Assembly: GCA_030645535.1 (NCBI GenBank)
Contig: JAUSNM010000066.1
Span: 1-50,983 of the forward strand
Length of the DNA: 50,983 nt
Direction: 5' to 3'
Source of the DNA: Gallionella sp.
GTDB taxonomy: Bacteria; Pseudomonadota; Gammaproteobacteria; Burkholderiales; Gallionellaceae
The position numbers and the translations under genes are program-made. Positions 36,385 to 46,062 of the stretch are shown here, piece after piece. The first letter of the stretch is position 1. The number at the start of each line of letters is the position of its first letter. The notes below the pieces were generated by a model. It made no database searches. It was not told the origin of the DNA and saw only the letters and a list, made by a program, of their open reading frames with translations.

Positions 36385-36472
36385 AGTCGTTAGACGCTAG
36401 TCTCTAGTCGCTAGTTGGCGTTGTCCGCGATACGCGGTTTAACTAATAACTAACGACTAACGACTAACGACT
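36385..36472. repeat. Heptamer-based inverted repeat between hscB and hscA
   Basis: The left arm is built of AGTCGTTAGACGCTAGT-like heptamers and the right arm of their complements (CTAACGACT repeated), around a small CCGCG-ATA-CGCGG hairpin. Read as RNA it would fold into a long imperfect stem. It is one of three such elements in 5 kb. Confidence 0.85.
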
Positions 36473-36476
36473 GCCT

Positions 36477-37016
36477 TTAGTTGTCTATTTCGTCGTAAGC
36501 GGAATGTATGTCTTCCGCGAGCTTTTCCATGAAACGCAGTTTGCGCACCAATCCGGCTGCAATCTGATAATCATGTTCATGATCCATTTTAACCGCAAGC
36601 GCCGCTTCGAATTCACGCGTTTCAACTTTCATGCGCGCGTCCAACTGTTCCAGCGCAGCAACATCGCGCGCCTGCTCAGCTTCAGCCACCGCCTCGCGCC
36701 ATTCCATCTGGGCCATCAGAAAATCAACCGGCATGGCCGTATTGGTTTCTTCCTGAGTGTCTATGCCATGAAGCGACAACAGATACCGCGCACGGCGTAT
36801 CGGGCTGCGCAATATCTGATACGCCTCATTCACCAGCGTGGAACGCTGCATGGCGAGGCGCTGCTCGGCATCAGATAAATGAGCCGATTTATCTGGATGC
36901 ACCTGTGCCTGCAAGGCGCGATAGTCGAGTTCCAGCTGCGCCGTGTCCAGTTTAAAGGCAGGCACCAACCCGAACAATTGGAAATGATTTTTTGATACGT
37001 CAAAGCTGTGCGTCAA
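36477..37016 (-). CDS. hscB: Co-chaperone HscB (J-domain protein)
   Basis: HscB delivers IscU to HscA and stimulates its ATPase. The 179-residue protein has an N-terminal J domain with an intact HPD (QVHPDKSAH) and a C-terminal three-helix domain. The start is probably TTG 37016, which overlaps the iscA stop (TTGA) and gives the expected N-terminus [16 protein letters not shown]; no ATG or GTG fits. A heptamer inverted repeat separates it from hscA. Confidence 0.92.
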   Translation of the reverse strand: MTHSFDVSKNHFQLFGLVPAFKLDTAQLELDYRALQAQVHPDKSAHLSDAEQRLAMQRSTLVNEAYQILRSPIRRARYLLSLHGIDTQEETNTAMPVDFLMAQMEWREAVAEAEQARDVAALEQLDARMKVETREFEAALAVKMDHEHDYQIAAGLVRKLRFMEKLAEDIHSAYDEIDN

Positions 37017-37336
37017 ACCTGAAAACTCTCGCCGCAACCGCACGCGTCTTTCACGTTCGGGTTATTGAACTTGAAACCTTCGTTCAATCCTTCGCGCGTG
37101 TAATCCAGTTCCATGCCTTCAATGTACGGCAGGCTCTTGGGATCGACCAGCACCTTCACGCCGAAACTATCGAATTGCAGATCACCCTCATCCAGCGCAT
37201 CAGCAAATTCAAGCTTGTAAGCCATGCCGGAGCAACCGCTGGTACGCACACCGATGCGCAAGCCGATACCCCGGCCACGCTTGGCGATAAAATTTTGCAC
37301 ATGCTTTGCCGCTGCTTCACTCAGAGTAACGCCCAT
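37013..37336 (-). CDS. iscA: A-type Fe-S carrier IscA
   Basis: IscA carries iron or preassembled clusters to target proteins. The 107-residue protein has the three conserved cysteines Cys35 (SGCSGMAYK), Cys99 and Cys101 (ACGCGESF) and full family length. It lies between iscU (18 bases upstream) and hscB (overlapping by 4 bases) in the canonical isc order. Confidence 0.97.
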   Translation of the reverse strand: MGVTLSEAAAKHVQNFIAKRGRGIGLRIGVRTSGCSGMAYKLEFADALDEGDLQFDSFGVKVLVDPKSLPYIEGMELDYTREGLNEGFKFNNPNVKDACGCGESFQV

Positions 37337-37354
37337 ATTCTCGTCTCCTGACGC

Positions 37355-37771
37355 TTAGCGACTGCCCGTGCAGGCTGAAGTTTCAACGTTTGCACCGTGC
37401 TTTGCCTTGTAATCCGCAACCGCTGCCTTGATGGCATCTTCTGCCAGAATCGAACAGTGTATTTTTACAGGAGGCAACGCCAGTTCTTCGGCGATCTGCG
37501 TATTTTTGATCTGCAAAGCCTGATCCACAGTCTTGCCCTTGACCCATTCGGTCACCAGGGAACTGGATGCAATCGCCGAGCCGCAACCATAGGTCTTGAA
37601 TTTGGCATCTTCGATGATGCCGTCTTTTCCGACCTTGATCTGCAATTTCTTCACGTCACCGCAGGCCGGAGCGCCGACCATGCCGGTACCCAACCCCTCA
37701 TCGTTCTTGTCAAACGAGCCGACGTTGCGGGGATTTTCGTAATGATCCAATAATTTATCGCTGTATGCCAT
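37355..37771 (-). CDS. iscU: Fe-S cluster scaffold IscU
   Basis: IscU is the scaffold on which sulfur from IscS and iron form a [2Fe-2S] cluster. Cluster ligands Cys37, Cys63, His105 and Cys106 are all present, as is the HscA-binding LPPVK (99-103). The protein has 138 residues, about ten more than E. coli IscU; the extra C-terminal tail, KHGANVETSACTGSR, adds a further cysteine (Cys134). Unusually a heptamer inverted repeat lies between it and iscS. Confidence 0.97.
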   Translation of the reverse strand: MAYSDKLLDHYENPRNVGSFDKNDEGLGTGMVGAPACGDVKKLQIKVGKDGIIEDAKFKTYGCGSAIASSSLVTEWVKGKTVDQALQIKNTQIAEELALPPVKIHCSILAEDAIKAAVADYKAKHGANVETSACTGSR

Positions 37772-37788
37772 AATAGTTCGCTCCTTGT

Positions 37789-37867
37789 CAGTCGCTGCTA
37801 GTCATTAGACGCTGGTTGCTAGTTGGTACGGCTTTAACTAACGACTAGCGACTTACGTCTAGCAACT
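37789..37867. repeat. Heptamer-based inverted repeat between iscS and iscU
   Basis: CAGTCGCTGCTAGTCATTAG and following heptamers form the left arm; the right arm ends CGTCTAGCAACTG. The arms are imperfect complements. The element lies in the 99-base gap between iscS and iscU, a position normally short and strongly co-transcribed. Confidence 0.8.
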
Positions 37868-37870
37868 GTT

Positions 37871-39079
37871 TTAGTGTGCTGCCCATTGCACGGTATTCAG
37901 ATCAATGCCATCTTTGTACATTTCCCACAGCGGCGACAATTCGCGCAGTTTGTCGATCTTGCCCTTCATCAGCGCAATGACGTAATCCACTTCCTCGACG
38001 GTCGTGAAACGCCCGACCGTGAAGCGGATCGAACTGTGCGCCAATTCATCGCTGCGCCCCAGAGCGCGCAACACGTAAGACGGCTCGAGGCGGGCCGAGG
38101 TAGAGGCCGAACCGCTGGACACGGCCACATCCTTGATCGCCATGATCAACGATTCGCCCTCGACAAAATTGAAACTCAGGTTGAGGTTATGCGGCACACG
38201 CTGAACCATGTCGCCGTTCAGATGCACCTCTTCCATATCCATCAGGCCTGCCATCAAACGGTCGCGCAACATGCGGATGCGTTCGTTTTCTGATGCCATC
38301 TCTGCCTGAGCGATGCGAAATGCCTCTCCCATGCCGACAATCTGGTGTGTCGCCAGCGTGCCGGAACGCATGCCGCGCTCATGACCGCCGCCGTGCATCT
38401 GCGCTTCCAGCCGCACGCGCGGTTTACGCTGTACATACAGCGCGCCGATGCCTTTGGGACCGTAAGTCTTGTGCGCCGAGAACGACATCAGATCAACTTT
38501 GAGCGCCTGCAAATCTATGTCAACCTTGCCGGTCGCCTGCGCTGCATCCACATGAAACAGGATACCCTTGGCGCGACAGATTTCACCAATCGCGGCAATA
38601 TCCTGTATCACGCCGATTTCATTATTCACCAGCATGATGGAGGCAATAATCGTGTCAGGACGCAGTGCTGCTTTGAATTTTTCAAGGTCGAGCAGACCAT
38701 TCGGCTCGGGGTCGAGATAAGTCGCTGAAAAACCTTCGCGCTCAAGTTCGCGCACCGTGTCGATCACCGCCTTGTGCTCGATGCGCATCGTGACGATATG
38801 GCGGCCTTTGCCCTGATAGAAATGCGCCGCGCCCTTGATGGCGAGGTTGTTCGATTCAGTCGCGCCCGAAGTCCAGACGATCTCTTTGGGATCGGCGTTC
38901 ACCAGCGACGCGACTTGCTCACGCGCCAGCTCCACCGCAGCATCGGCTTCCCAGCCAAATGCATGCGAACGACTGGCCGGATTGCCGAACTTCTCGGTCA
39001 GATAGGGAATCATTTTAGCGGCGACACGCGGATCAACCGGCGTGGTGGCAGAGTAATCCATGTAAATCGGTAGTTTCAT
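37871..39079 (-). CDS. iscS: Cysteine desulfurase IscS with Ser in place of the catalytic Cys
   Basis: IscS normally takes sulfur from cysteine as a persulfide on a mobile-loop cysteine and hands it to IscU, TusA, ThiI and others. The 402-residue protein is a full-length group I enzyme: [11 protein letters not shown], the VDAAQATGK segment, and the PLP lysine in [12 protein letters not shown] are intact, and the C-terminus ends like E. coli IscS. In the active loop the usual SSGSACTSAS reads [10 protein letters not shown]: residue 326 is Ser (codon TCT, 38104-38102). A single base change from TGT would explain it. Start ATG 39079 gives the standard [15 protein letters not shown]. If the base is right, persulfide chemistry should be lost. 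Confidence 0.95.
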   Translation of the reverse strand: MKLPIYMDYSATTPVDPRVAAKMIPYLTEKFGNPASRSHAFGWEADAAVELAREQVASLVNADPKEIVWTSGATESNNLAIKGAAHFYQGKGRHIVTMRIEHKAVIDTVRELEREGFSATYLDPEPNGLLDLEKFKAALRPDTIIASIMLVNNEIGVIQDIAAIGEICRAKGILFHVDAAQATGKVDIDLQALKVDLMSFSAHKTYGPKGIGALYVQRKPRVRLEAQMHGGGHERGMRSGTLATHQIVGMGEAFRIAQAEMASENERIRMLRDRLMAGLMDMEEVHLNGDMVQRVPHNLNLSFNFVEGESLIMAIKDVAVSSGSASTSARLEPSYVLRALGRSDELAHSSIRFTVGRFTTVEEVDYVIALMKGKIDKLRELSPLWEMYKDGIDLNTVQWAAH

Positions 39080-39121
39080 TTTCTGTATCAACTTTCTCGA
39101 CGTTAATGACTTGACAACAGA

Positions 39122-39577
39122 TTACCTGACGACCTGCTTATTCATCGTGATCGCCGTTGCGCCTGTTCCGGATTTAGCCTGGCCTTCCACCAACTGCTGC
39201 AAATTGATCGAATCCAGGTAGGCATAAATCTTTTCATTCAAGCCCATCCACAAATTATGCGTCAGGCAAGGCTTACCGTCGTGGCAATTACCCTTTTCCT
39301 CGCAATGCGTGGCATCCAGCGGCTCATCCACCGCCACCACGATCTCGGCAATCTTGATCTTTGTGGCTGTTCTGGCCAGATAATAGCCGCCGCCCGGACC
39401 GCGCACGCTTTCCACCAGGTTGTTGCGGCGCAGTTTACCGAACAATTGTTCCAGATAGGACAGCGAAATTTTTTGCCGGTCACTGATAGACGCGAGCGTT
39501 ACCGGACCGCGTCCGCCGTTCATCGCCAAATCAACCATTGCCGTCACGGCAAAACGTCCTTTGGTAGTCAATCGCAT
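39122..39577 (-). CDS. iscR: Rrf2-family Fe-S regulator IscR
   Basis: IscR senses cellular Fe-S status through a [2Fe-2S] cluster and represses the isc genes. The 151-residue protein starts at ATG 39577 (RLTTKGRFAVTAMVDLA, the helix-turn-helix region) and has the cluster motif C-x5-C-x5-C followed by LTH (HCEEKGNCHDGKPCLTH), as in E. coli. It heads the isc run, 42 bases before iscS. The upstream gap (39578-39662) should hold its promoter, but I cannot place an IscR site with confidence. Confidence 0.96.
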   Translation of the reverse strand: MRLTTKGRFAVTAMVDLAMNGGRGPVTLASISDRQKISLSYLEQLFGKLRRNNLVESVRGPGGGYYLARTATKIKIAEIVVAVDEPLDATHCEEKGNCHDGKPCLTHNLWMGLNEKIYAYLDSINLQQLVEGQAKSGTGATAITMNKQVVR

Positions 39578-39662
39578 GTTATTTCTAAGCCTTGTAATAG
39601 TTGATTCAAAACCGCCGACCATATTCCACGGCCAAGTGCAAATACTATAATACCCGAACTTT

Positions 39663-40388
39663 TTAATCAACTATTTTATTTAAATGATTGGGGTCAAATT
39701 TATCGGCAGTAGCGCGCTCTTCTTCTACACAAACACCCATCTTCCCGAGCTGTTGCAGAATAAAATCAATGCGCTGATCCACCGTCACGCTGTGCCCTAA
39801 CAGACCATGTATTGCCTTGGATAACGGATCGTTCAGGTCGTTTCCTATGCCGTAGGCGTTAAAACCGGCCTTCTTCTCTTCATCCAGAATCCGCGCCGGG
39901 ATACCCGCCGCCGTAGCCCCTGCAGGGACATCTTTCACCACCACCGCATTCGAGCCTATCTTGGCGCCCGCACCGATGGTGATCGGCCCCAGTATCTTTG
40001 CCCCCGCTCCCACCACCACGCCATCACCCAGCGTGGGATGGCGCTTACCATGCCGCCACGAGGTGCCGCCCAGCGTCACGCCGTGATACATCGTCACGTC
40101 ATCGCCAATTTCTGCCGTTTCACCGATCACCACGCCCATACCGTGATCGATGAAGAAGCGCCGTCCGATGGTCGCCCCCGGATGAATCTCGATACCGGTA
40201 AAAGCACGGGTCAGATAGGACAGAAATCTCGCCAGCCATTTCAGATTGGCATGCCACAGCCAATTGGCGAGGCGATGGATCACGCGCGCATGCAAGCCCG
40301 GATAGCAGGTCAGCACCTCAAACGTGGTGCGCGCCGCCGGATCGCGGTCGAATACGCTGGCAATATCTTCTTTAATATTTCTAAACAT
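39663..40388 (-). CDS. cysE: Serine O-acetyltransferase
   Basis: CysE acetylates serine with acetyl-CoA to give O-acetylserine, the acceptor of sulfide in cysteine synthesis. The 241-residue protein has the N-terminal helical domain and a left-handed beta-helix of hexapeptide repeats ([20 protein letters not shown], then MYHGVTLGG with the active-site His). Start ATG 40388, preceded by AGGACAG, overlaps the trmJ stop by 8 bases. The trmJ-cysE-iscR order links cysteine supply to Fe-S synthesis. Confidence 0.95.
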   Translation of the reverse strand: MFRNIKEDIASVFDRDPAARTTFEVLTCYPGLHARVIHRLANWLWHANLKWLARFLSYLTRAFTGIEIHPGATIGRRFFIDHGMGVVIGETAEIGDDVTMYHGVTLGGTSWRHGKRHPTLGDGVVVGAGAKILGPITIGAGAKIGSNAVVVKDVPAGATAAGIPARILDEEKKAGFNAYGIGNDLNDPLSKAIHGLLGHSVTVDQRIDFILQQLGKMGVCVEEERATADKFDPNHLNKIVD

Positions 40389-41127
40389 CTCTGTCCTGCC
40401 GGTAACGCGCCTTGAGGCGCGCATTGTACTCGGTTGTCACGCTCAATATACCGCGCAGGATGTTGATCTCATCGGCTTCCAGACGGGCTCTCGCATACAA
40501 ACGGCGCAAGCGCTGCATCATGCGGGCCGGGTTCTGCGTGGTGAAAAAGCCGATCTCGTGCAGCGTCTTTTCCAGATGGCTCATAAAGCCCTCCACCTGT
40601 TGATGCGCTGCAGGCTGAGCCAGCTGCGTGACCGGTTGATAGCTTTCTGCCGCCACTGAAAGTTCATAGGAAATGACTTGAACCGCTGCGGCCAAGTTGA
40701 GCGAGGAAAATTCGGGATTGGCCGGAATATTCACCAGCATCTGAGAGCGGCTCACCTCTTCGTTGGTCAGCCCTGACATTTCGGTACCGAACAGCAAGGC
40801 CACCGGCTGCACGGTTGCCTGCTGCACCACCTGCGGCATCGCCTCGCGCGGCGACATCACCTCGTTGGAGATATCCCGCTGTCTGGCCGTCATACCCACG
40901 GTCAGCACCACGCCCTCCAAGGCTTCGTCGATCGAGCCGCACACCACCGCGCTTTGCAGCACATCGTCGGCGCCCGCCGCCATCGCAGATGCCTGTGGAT
41001 CGGGGAAATGACGCGGATTGATCAGGTACAGATGGTGTAATCCCATCGTCTTCATCGCACGCGCCGCCGCCCCGATATTGCCCGGATGCGTGGTGTGACT
41101 CAGGACGACTCTGACATTATTTAACAT
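40381..41127 (-). CDS. trmJ: tRNA (cytidine/uridine-2'-O-)-methyltransferase TrmJ
   Basis: TrmJ is a SPOUT-class enzyme that 2'-O-methylates position 32 of certain tRNAs. The 248-residue protein has the N-terminal [19 protein letters not shown] and the knot motifs [15 protein letters not shown] and [17 protein letters not shown], followed by a helical C-terminal extension typical of TrmJ. The position just upstream of cysE and the isc genes is common in proteobacteria. Confidence 0.94.
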   Translation of the reverse strand: MLNNVRVVLSHTTHPGNIGAAARAMKTMGLHHLYLINPRHFPDPQASAMAAGADDVLQSAVVCGSIDEALEGVVLTVGMTARQRDISNEVMSPREAMPQVVQQATVQPVALLFGTEMSGLTNEEVSRSQMLVNIPANPEFSSLNLAAAVQVISYELSVAAESYQPVTQLAQPAAHQQVEGFMSHLEKTLHEIGFFTTQNPARMMQRLRRLYARARLEADEINILRGILSVTTEYNARLKARYRQDRDV

Positions 41128-41483
41128 ATTTCGGCATATTTCTGATCAGTAAAGACGTTAGTCGGCAGTATCCAGTCGTTAGTTGGTTTTGTCCGCTGAA
41201 CGGTATTACGTTGAACAAACCAGCGTCTGACGACTAGCGACTGTTATTTATGTTTATACAAAGCTCAATTCCAACTAGAATGCGAGGCTAGATTCTACAG
41301 ACTCTACCGCTCATTAAACCCAAAAACCTCCGCACGCCATAGCGAGCGCAGCTCAGACAAGGCAAAGAATAGAGAAAACCCGGAATGTATGACGTAAATA
41401 CATGAGGATTTTGAGCTGTTTTTTAACGCAGTCTGCGCAAGCGCAGTAGTCGTGAGGTGGTTTTCATCAAAAAGGTCGTAAAT
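41128..41483. other. 356-base divergent intergenic region between trmJ and suhB
   Basis: It contains a heptamer-based inverted repeat (41151-41242) near trmJ. Nearer suhB there is a short hairpin, CTGCGC (41433-41438) with GCGCAG (41441-41446), in a T-rich leader. The AAGGT before 41484 is the suhB ribosome-binding site. No gene is supported. Confidence 0.5.
41151..41242. repeat. Heptamer-based inverted repeat upstream of trmJ
   Basis: GACGTTAGTCGGCAG and CAGTCGTTAGTTGG on the left face CAGCGTCTGACGACTAG and CGACTG on the right, with a central GTCCGCTGAACGG segment similar to the centre of the element at 36385. Imperfect arms indicate age. Confidence 0.75.
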
Positions 41484-42290
41484 ATGCATCCAATGCTCAA
41501 CATCGCGGTGAAGGCCGCACGTCGCGCCGGCAATCTGATTCATCGCAGCACCGACAAGATCGATCACCTCACCATCACCCGCAAATCTCATGCAGATTTC
41601 GTCAGTGAAGTTGATCGCGCCGCCGAGCAGACCATCATCCAGACACTGCTGGATGCCTATCCCGACCATGCGATTCTAGCAGAAGAGAGTGGCGCTCACG
41701 GCGAGTCCGAGTTCGTCTGGATCATCGATCCATTGGATGGCACCACCAACTTCCTGCACGGCTTCCCGCAATTTGCAGTCTCCATCGCATTGCAGCACAA
41801 AGGCATCATCACCCAGGCGGTGATTTACGACCCGACCAAAAATGAGCTGTTCACCGCGACTCGCGGACGCGGCGCGTTCCTCAACGACAAGCGCCTGCGC
41901 GTCTCCAAACGCATCCACATGGCGGACGCACTGATCGGCACCGGCTTCCCCTATACCAACTTCGATCACATGGATGCCTACATCGGCATCTTCAAGGATC
42001 TGATGCAACAGACTTCCGGTCTGCGTCGCCCGGGCTCCGCAGCCCTTGATCTGGCCTGGATGGCCGCAGGTCGCTATGACGGCTTCTTCGAAACAGGCCT
42101 GAAACCCTGGGACATCGCAGCAGGCACCTTGCTGATCACCGAAGCGGGCGGCATGGTCAGCGACCTGCACGGTTCCGATACTTACATGAAGACCGGACAC
42201 ATCTGCGCGGGCAATTCGGAGATCCATCCGAAATTGCTGGCAATCATTGCACCGCATCTGACTCCGGCACTGAAAGGTCTGGCTGCTTAA
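41484..42290 (+). CDS. suhB: Inositol monophosphatase family protein SuhB
   Basis: SuhB is an Mg-dependent inositol-1-monophosphatase that in E. coli also binds NusA/rRNA antitermination complexes. The 268-residue protein carries the metal motifs [26 protein letters not shown] and [16 protein letters not shown], all intact. ATG 41484 follows AAGGT; an upstream in-frame GTG at 41457 is unlikely. mutS follows after 3 bases, implying co-transcription. Confidence 0.94.
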   Translation: MHPMLNIAVKAARRAGNLIHRSTDKIDHLTITRKSHADFVSEVDRAAEQTIIQTLLDAYPDHAILAEESGAHGESEFVWIIDPLDGTTNFLHGFPQFAVSIALQHKGIITQAVIYDPTKNELFTATRGRGAFLNDKRLRVSKRIHMADALIGTGFPYTNFDHMDAYIGIFKDLMQQTSGLRRPGSAALDLAWMAAGRYDGFFETGLKPWDIAAGTLLITEAGGMVSDLHGSDTYMKTGHICAGNSEIHPKLLAIIAPHLTPALKGLAA

Positions 42291-42293
42291 ACC

Positions 42294-44843
42294 ATGGCTG
42301 AACAAATTGGCGTGAGCGGCGCAGAGAAAAACACACCGATGATTCAGCAGTTTCTGCGCATCAAGGCAGAGCATCCGGACGGACTGCTGTTTTACCGGAT
42401 GGGCGACTTTTACGAACTGTTCTTCGAAGATGCCGAGCGCGCCGCAAAACTGCTCGACATCACACTGACGCATCGCGGCACCTCCAACGGGGTGCCGATC
42501 AAGATGTGCGGCATCCCGTATCACGCAGCCGAACAATACTTGGCGAGACTGGTAAAGCTCGGACTGTCGGTGGCGATCTGCGAGCAGATCGGCGATCCGG
42601 CCACCAGCAAAGGCCCGGTTGAGCGCAAAGTAATGCGCATCGTCACGCCCGGCACGATCACCGACTCCGCGTTACTGGAAGAAAAGCGCGACAACCTGTT
42701 GCTGAGCCTTCATCAGCGCCAGGGCCGTCTGGGACTGGCCTGGCTGAATCTGGCCTCGGGGCAATTTTTCGTTTGTGAGACGGCAGTTGAGAATCTGCCC
42801 TCTGAGCTGGAACGCCTGCAACCCTCGGAAATACTGCATGCTGAAAACGCAGCACTGCAATCTGGTACGGCCTGTAAACAGCTGCCCTCGTGGCACTTCG
42901 AGCTGGACACGGCGCGCCGCGCACTGTGCCAGCAGTTTTCCACCCTCGATCTGGCCGGATTCGGCTGCGATGATTACACCGTGGGACTGGAAGCGGCCGG
43001 CGCACTGTTAGGTTACGCACGCCTCACCCAGGGTCAGGCAATGGCTCATATCCGCAGCCTGCAGGTATACAGCGCGGATCGCTATGTGCGTATGGATGCG
43101 GCGACGCGGCGCAATCTGGAAATCACCCAGACCCTGCGCGGAGAAGCGGCCCCCACGCTGCTCTCGTTGCTCGACACCTGTGCGACCAACATGGGCAGCC
43201 GGCTTTTGTCCCACTGGCTGCACCATCCGCTGACGGATCGCGCAGTGTTGCGCGCGCGCCTCGATGCGGTGGATAAACTGAATGAGCTGTATAGCGAGAC
43301 ACAGATACACCTGAAGCACTGCGTGGATGTTGAACGCATCACCACGCGCATCGCCCTGAAGTCGGCCCGTCCGCGCGATCTCTCCGGCCTGCGCGATACG
43401 CTGACAGCCTTGCCGCAACTGCACGCTACACTGGCCGCTTGCGACTCACCGCTGGTGAATGCGTTGACCGATGCACTGCAGGCCGACACGCACCTCGCCG
43501 GCATCTTACAAAGCTCGATTAAAAATGAGCCTTCCAGCGTGCTGCGCGAAGGCGGCGTGATCGCCGATGGCTTCGATGCAGAACTGGACGAATTAAGAGG
43601 AATACAGACCAACTGCGGCGACTTCCTGCTGGCGCTGGAAGCACGCGAGCGGGCGCGTACCGGCATCTCTACTTTAAAGGTGGAATACAACCGCGTTCAT
43701 GGTTTCTATATCGAGGTTTCCATCGCACAAAGCGTCAACGTGCCGGACGATTATCGCCGCCGCCAGACGCTCAAAAACGCCGAGCGCTACATCACGCCTG
43801 AACTCAAGACCTTCGAGGACAAGGCGCTGTCCGCCAACGAGCGCGCGCTGGCTCGCGAGAAATATCTCTACGACCAGTTGCTCGACCAGTTGGCGCCGTA
43901 CATTCCGCAACTGCAACGCATAGCCGCTGCGATAGCCGAACTGGACGTATTAGCCACCTTCAGCGAACGCGCCGCCACGCTCAATTTCAGCGCGCCGCAA
44001 TTCTCAAACGATGTGCAGATCAGCATCTTGCAAGGCCGTCATCCGGTGGTGGAAGCCCAGGTAGATCGCTTTACGCCCAACGACACCGAGCTGTCTGACG
44101 CGCGCCGCATGCTGCTGATCACGGGCCCTAACATGGGGGGTAAATCCACCTATATGCGTCAGGTCGCGATCATCGCGTTACTGGCTCATGTCGGCTGTTT
44201 CGTCCCCGCGCAACAGGCAATATTGGGCGAGATCGACCAGATTTTCACCCGCATCGGTTCCTCCGATGATCTGGCCAGCGGGCGCTCCACCTTCATGGTC
44301 GAGATGACCGAGGCTGCCAACATCCTGCACAATGCCACCGGAAAGAGTCTGGTGCTGGTGGATGAAATCGGTCGCGGCACTTCCACGTTCGACGGCCTGG
44401 CACTGGCCTACGCGATTGCGTGCCATCTGCTGGAGAAGAACCGGAGCTATACGCTGTTCGCCACGCACTATTTCGAGCTGACAAGGCTGACGGAAGAATT
44501 CGCCCAGCTCGCCAATGTGCACCTGACTGCGATCGAACACCAGCACAGCATCGTGTTCCTGCATTCGGTCAATGAAGGGGCCGCCAGCCAGAGCTATGGC
44601 CTGCAAGTCGCAGCCCTGGCCGGGGTGCCGGCGCAGGTCATCAGAACGGCTAAAAAGCAGTTGCGCGCGCTGGAACAGAACAGCGCCGCACAAAGCCCGC
44701 AGGGCGATTTGTTCGCGGCAGTTCAGGACATCCCGGAACCGGAAGAACATCCGCTGCTGGCCGCTTTACGCGAAATCAAGCCGGACGATCTCAGCCCGAG
44801 AGATGCGCTGGAAAAACTGTATCAGTTGAAGAAGCTGCTATAG
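42294..44843 (+). CDS. mutS: DNA mismatch repair protein MutS
   Basis: MutS recognises base mismatches and starts repair with MutL. The 849-residue protein has the mismatch-reading motif [10 protein letters not shown] near the N-terminus, connector and clamp domains, Walker [10 protein letters not shown], Walker [17 protein letters not shown], and the C-terminal [17 protein letters not shown] tetramer/beta-clamp region. Length equals E. coli MutS (853). A decayed second copy of its last 100 bases occurs at 45524-45618. Confidence 0.97.
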   Translation: MAEQIGVSGAEKNTPMIQQFLRIKAEHPDGLLFYRMGDFYELFFEDAERAAKLLDITLTHRGTSNGVPIKMCGIPYHAAEQYLARLVKLGLSVAICEQIGDPATSKGPVERKVMRIVTPGTITDSALLEEKRDNLLLSLHQRQGRLGLAWLNLASGQFFVCETAVENLPSELERLQPSEILHAENAALQSGTACKQLPSWHFELDTARRALCQQFSTLDLAGFGCDDYTVGLEAAGALLGYARLTQGQAMAHIRSLQVYSADRYVRMDAATRRNLEITQTLRGEAAPTLLSLLDTCATNMGSRLLSHWLHHPLTDRAVLRARLDAVDKLNELYSETQIHLKHCVDVERITTRIALKSARPRDLSGLRDTLTALPQLHATLAACDSPLVNALTDALQADTHLAGILQSSIKNEPSSVLREGGVIADGFDAELDELRGIQTNCGDFLLALEARERARTGISTLKVEYNRVHGFYIEVSIAQSVNVPDDYRRRQTLKNAERYITPELKTFEDKALSANERALAREKYLYDQLLDQLAPYIPQLQRIAAAIAELDVLATFSERAATLNFSAPQFSNDVQISILQGRHPVVEAQVDRFTPNDTELSDARRMLLITGPNMGGKSTYMRQVAIIALLAHVGCFVPAQQAILGEIDQIFTRIGSSDDLASGRSTFMVEMTEAANILHNATGKSLVLVDEIGRGTSTFDGLALAYAIACHLLEKNRSYTLFATHYFELTRLTEEFAQLANVHLTAIEHQHSIVFLHSVNEGAASQSYGLQVAALAGVPAQVIRTAKKQLRALEQNSAAQSPQGDLFAAVQDIPEPEEHPLLAALREIKPDDLSPRDALEKLYQLKKLL

Positions 44844-44926
44844 CTTGCCACAAGATTTTTTCCCGCTTGCACTTAACACCGCCCGCGTGTAAATTGACGC
44901 ATCACCATCGATCACGGATTCGTAAA

Positions 44927-45136
44927 ATGAGCACGGCCACTTTATCCAGCAAATTCCAGCTTTCCCTGCCCAAGGCACTGCGTGAGGCCATGCATCTTCA
45001 AGCCGGACAACAGTTTGAATTGATCCCGATGGGTTCGGTTATCCAGTTGGTACCCAAGACTTCCATCGATGATCTGCGAGGCATCGCCCGTGGCGCCAAT
45101 CCCGAGCAATACCGTGACAGAACGGACCGCAACTGA
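44927..45136 (+). CDS. vapB: VapB-type antitoxin (AbrB/SpoVT swapped-hairpin)
   Basis: This 69-residue protein starts STATLSSKFQLSLPKALREA, the AbrB/MazE-type DNA-binding hairpin, followed by a flexible toxin-binding tail (RGIARGANPEQYRD). It should bind and neutralise the adjacent PIN toxin and repress the pair. ATG 44927 is the natural start; its TGA overlaps the toxin ATG by one base. Confidence 0.9.
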   Translation: MSTATLSSKFQLSLPKALREAMHLQAGQQFELIPMGSVIQLVPKTSIDDLRGIARGANPEQYRDRTDRN

Positions 45137-45513
45137 TGTTTCTGGTGGATACCTGCGGCTGGATCGAGTGGATGATTGATTCGCCGCTCGCCAAAAATTA
45201 CTCGCGCTATCTGAATTCCCCCGACACACTGATCGTGCCCACGCTGGTACAACACGAACTGTACAAGTGGATGTGCAGGGAAACAGACCAGCCCACCGCC
45301 TTATCCGCCATCGCAGCAACTCAAACCGCGACCGTCATTACACTCGACACCTCACTAGCGCTGCTGGCGGCGGACACCGCACGAGAATTCAAGCTGGCAA
45401 TGGCGGACGCCATCATCTACGCCACAGCCCGTCAACACCGCGCCACCCTAGTCACCAGCGATGCACATTTCGCTGACTTGCCGCATGTAAAGTATTACCC
45501 AAAGACAAGCTGA
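45136..45513 (+). CDS. vapC: VapC-type PIN-domain toxin ribonuclease
   Basis: This 125-residue PIN-domain endoribonuclease typically cleaves tRNA or rRNA when free of antitoxin. The four acidic sites are visible: Asp in FLVDTCGWIEW, Glu in LVQHELYKW, Asp in MADAIIYATA and Asp in VTSDAHFADL. It overlaps vapB by one base. The pair sits between the mutS 3' end and a broken copy of it, showing acquisition at this spot. Confidence 0.92.
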   Translation: MFLVDTCGWIEWMIDSPLAKNYSRYLNSPDTLIVPTLVQHELYKWMCRETDQPTALSAIAATQTATVITLDTSLALLAADTAREFKLAMADAIIYATARQHRATLVTSDAHFADLPHVKYYPKTS

Positions 45514-45523
45514 TCTCGGACCA

Positions 45524-45618
45524 GATACCACGGAACCGTAAGAGAATCCGCTGCTGGCAGCTTTACGCGAAGCGCAACCGGATTAACTCAGCCCACGTGA
45601 TGCGCTGAAAAATCTGCA
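45524..45618 (+). pseudogene. Degenerate copy of the 3' end of mutS
   Basis: The words CGGAACCG, ATCCGCTGCTGGC, GCTTTACGCGAA, CTCAGCCC, GATGCGCTG and AAAA.CTG occur in the same order and nearly the same spacing as in mutS 44733-44819. Small indels and an in-frame TAA break the frame. It has lost the final residues. It lies directly after vapC and has no start, so it is a relic. Confidence 0.8.
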
Positions 45619-45840
45619 CCCACCGCCCATCAAACTCACTACTAGCAGCGCGCCCCCATCTGCCATAATGAAAACTAAATAGCTTAGCGCATGCAGCTAA
45701 ATCCAAATTTGAAAGATCCTGAGTACGTCGCCAGCATATTTAGTAATTACTCATAAAACTCCAATCCCACTAGCGTCAAATGAGGTCTTTCCCTTTAATG
45801 CCTGAAAAGCCAATACTTAAGCCCCGGCGACAAAAGGCTT

Positions 45841-46062
45841 TTATCCACGAACCGGTTCCCGCAGGGATATTGGTTAAGACCAATAACTCGCAAAAACACA
45901 AAATTAACGCATTAAATCAACTGCATAGCTTGGATTAATTATTCACCGAACTGGTGACAAGTAAATTTTCGATATGCATTTTAATTTGTTCGGATTTTTT
46001 GCGAGTTATTGCCGCCTTGGGCAATATCCCTGCGAGAACCATTTTCGTGCTTTCGTGGACAA
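45841..46062. repeat. MITE-like repeat, copy 2 (two inverted hairpin units)
   Basis: The ends are TTATCCACGAA (45841-45851) and TTCGTGGACAA (46052-46062). Each end continues inward into the same unit, in opposite orientation: GCGAGTTATTG-loop-CAATATCCCTGCGRGAACC. The left unit has stem ATTGG/CCAAT and the right unit ATTGCC/GGCAAT. The centre is AT-rich. It is related to the copy at 23538-23720. Confidence 0.7.

Noticed and set aside
41304..41669. 121-codon minus-strand frame over the suhB leader
   Set aside because: It is antisense to the suhB 5' end and lacks a ribosome-binding site.
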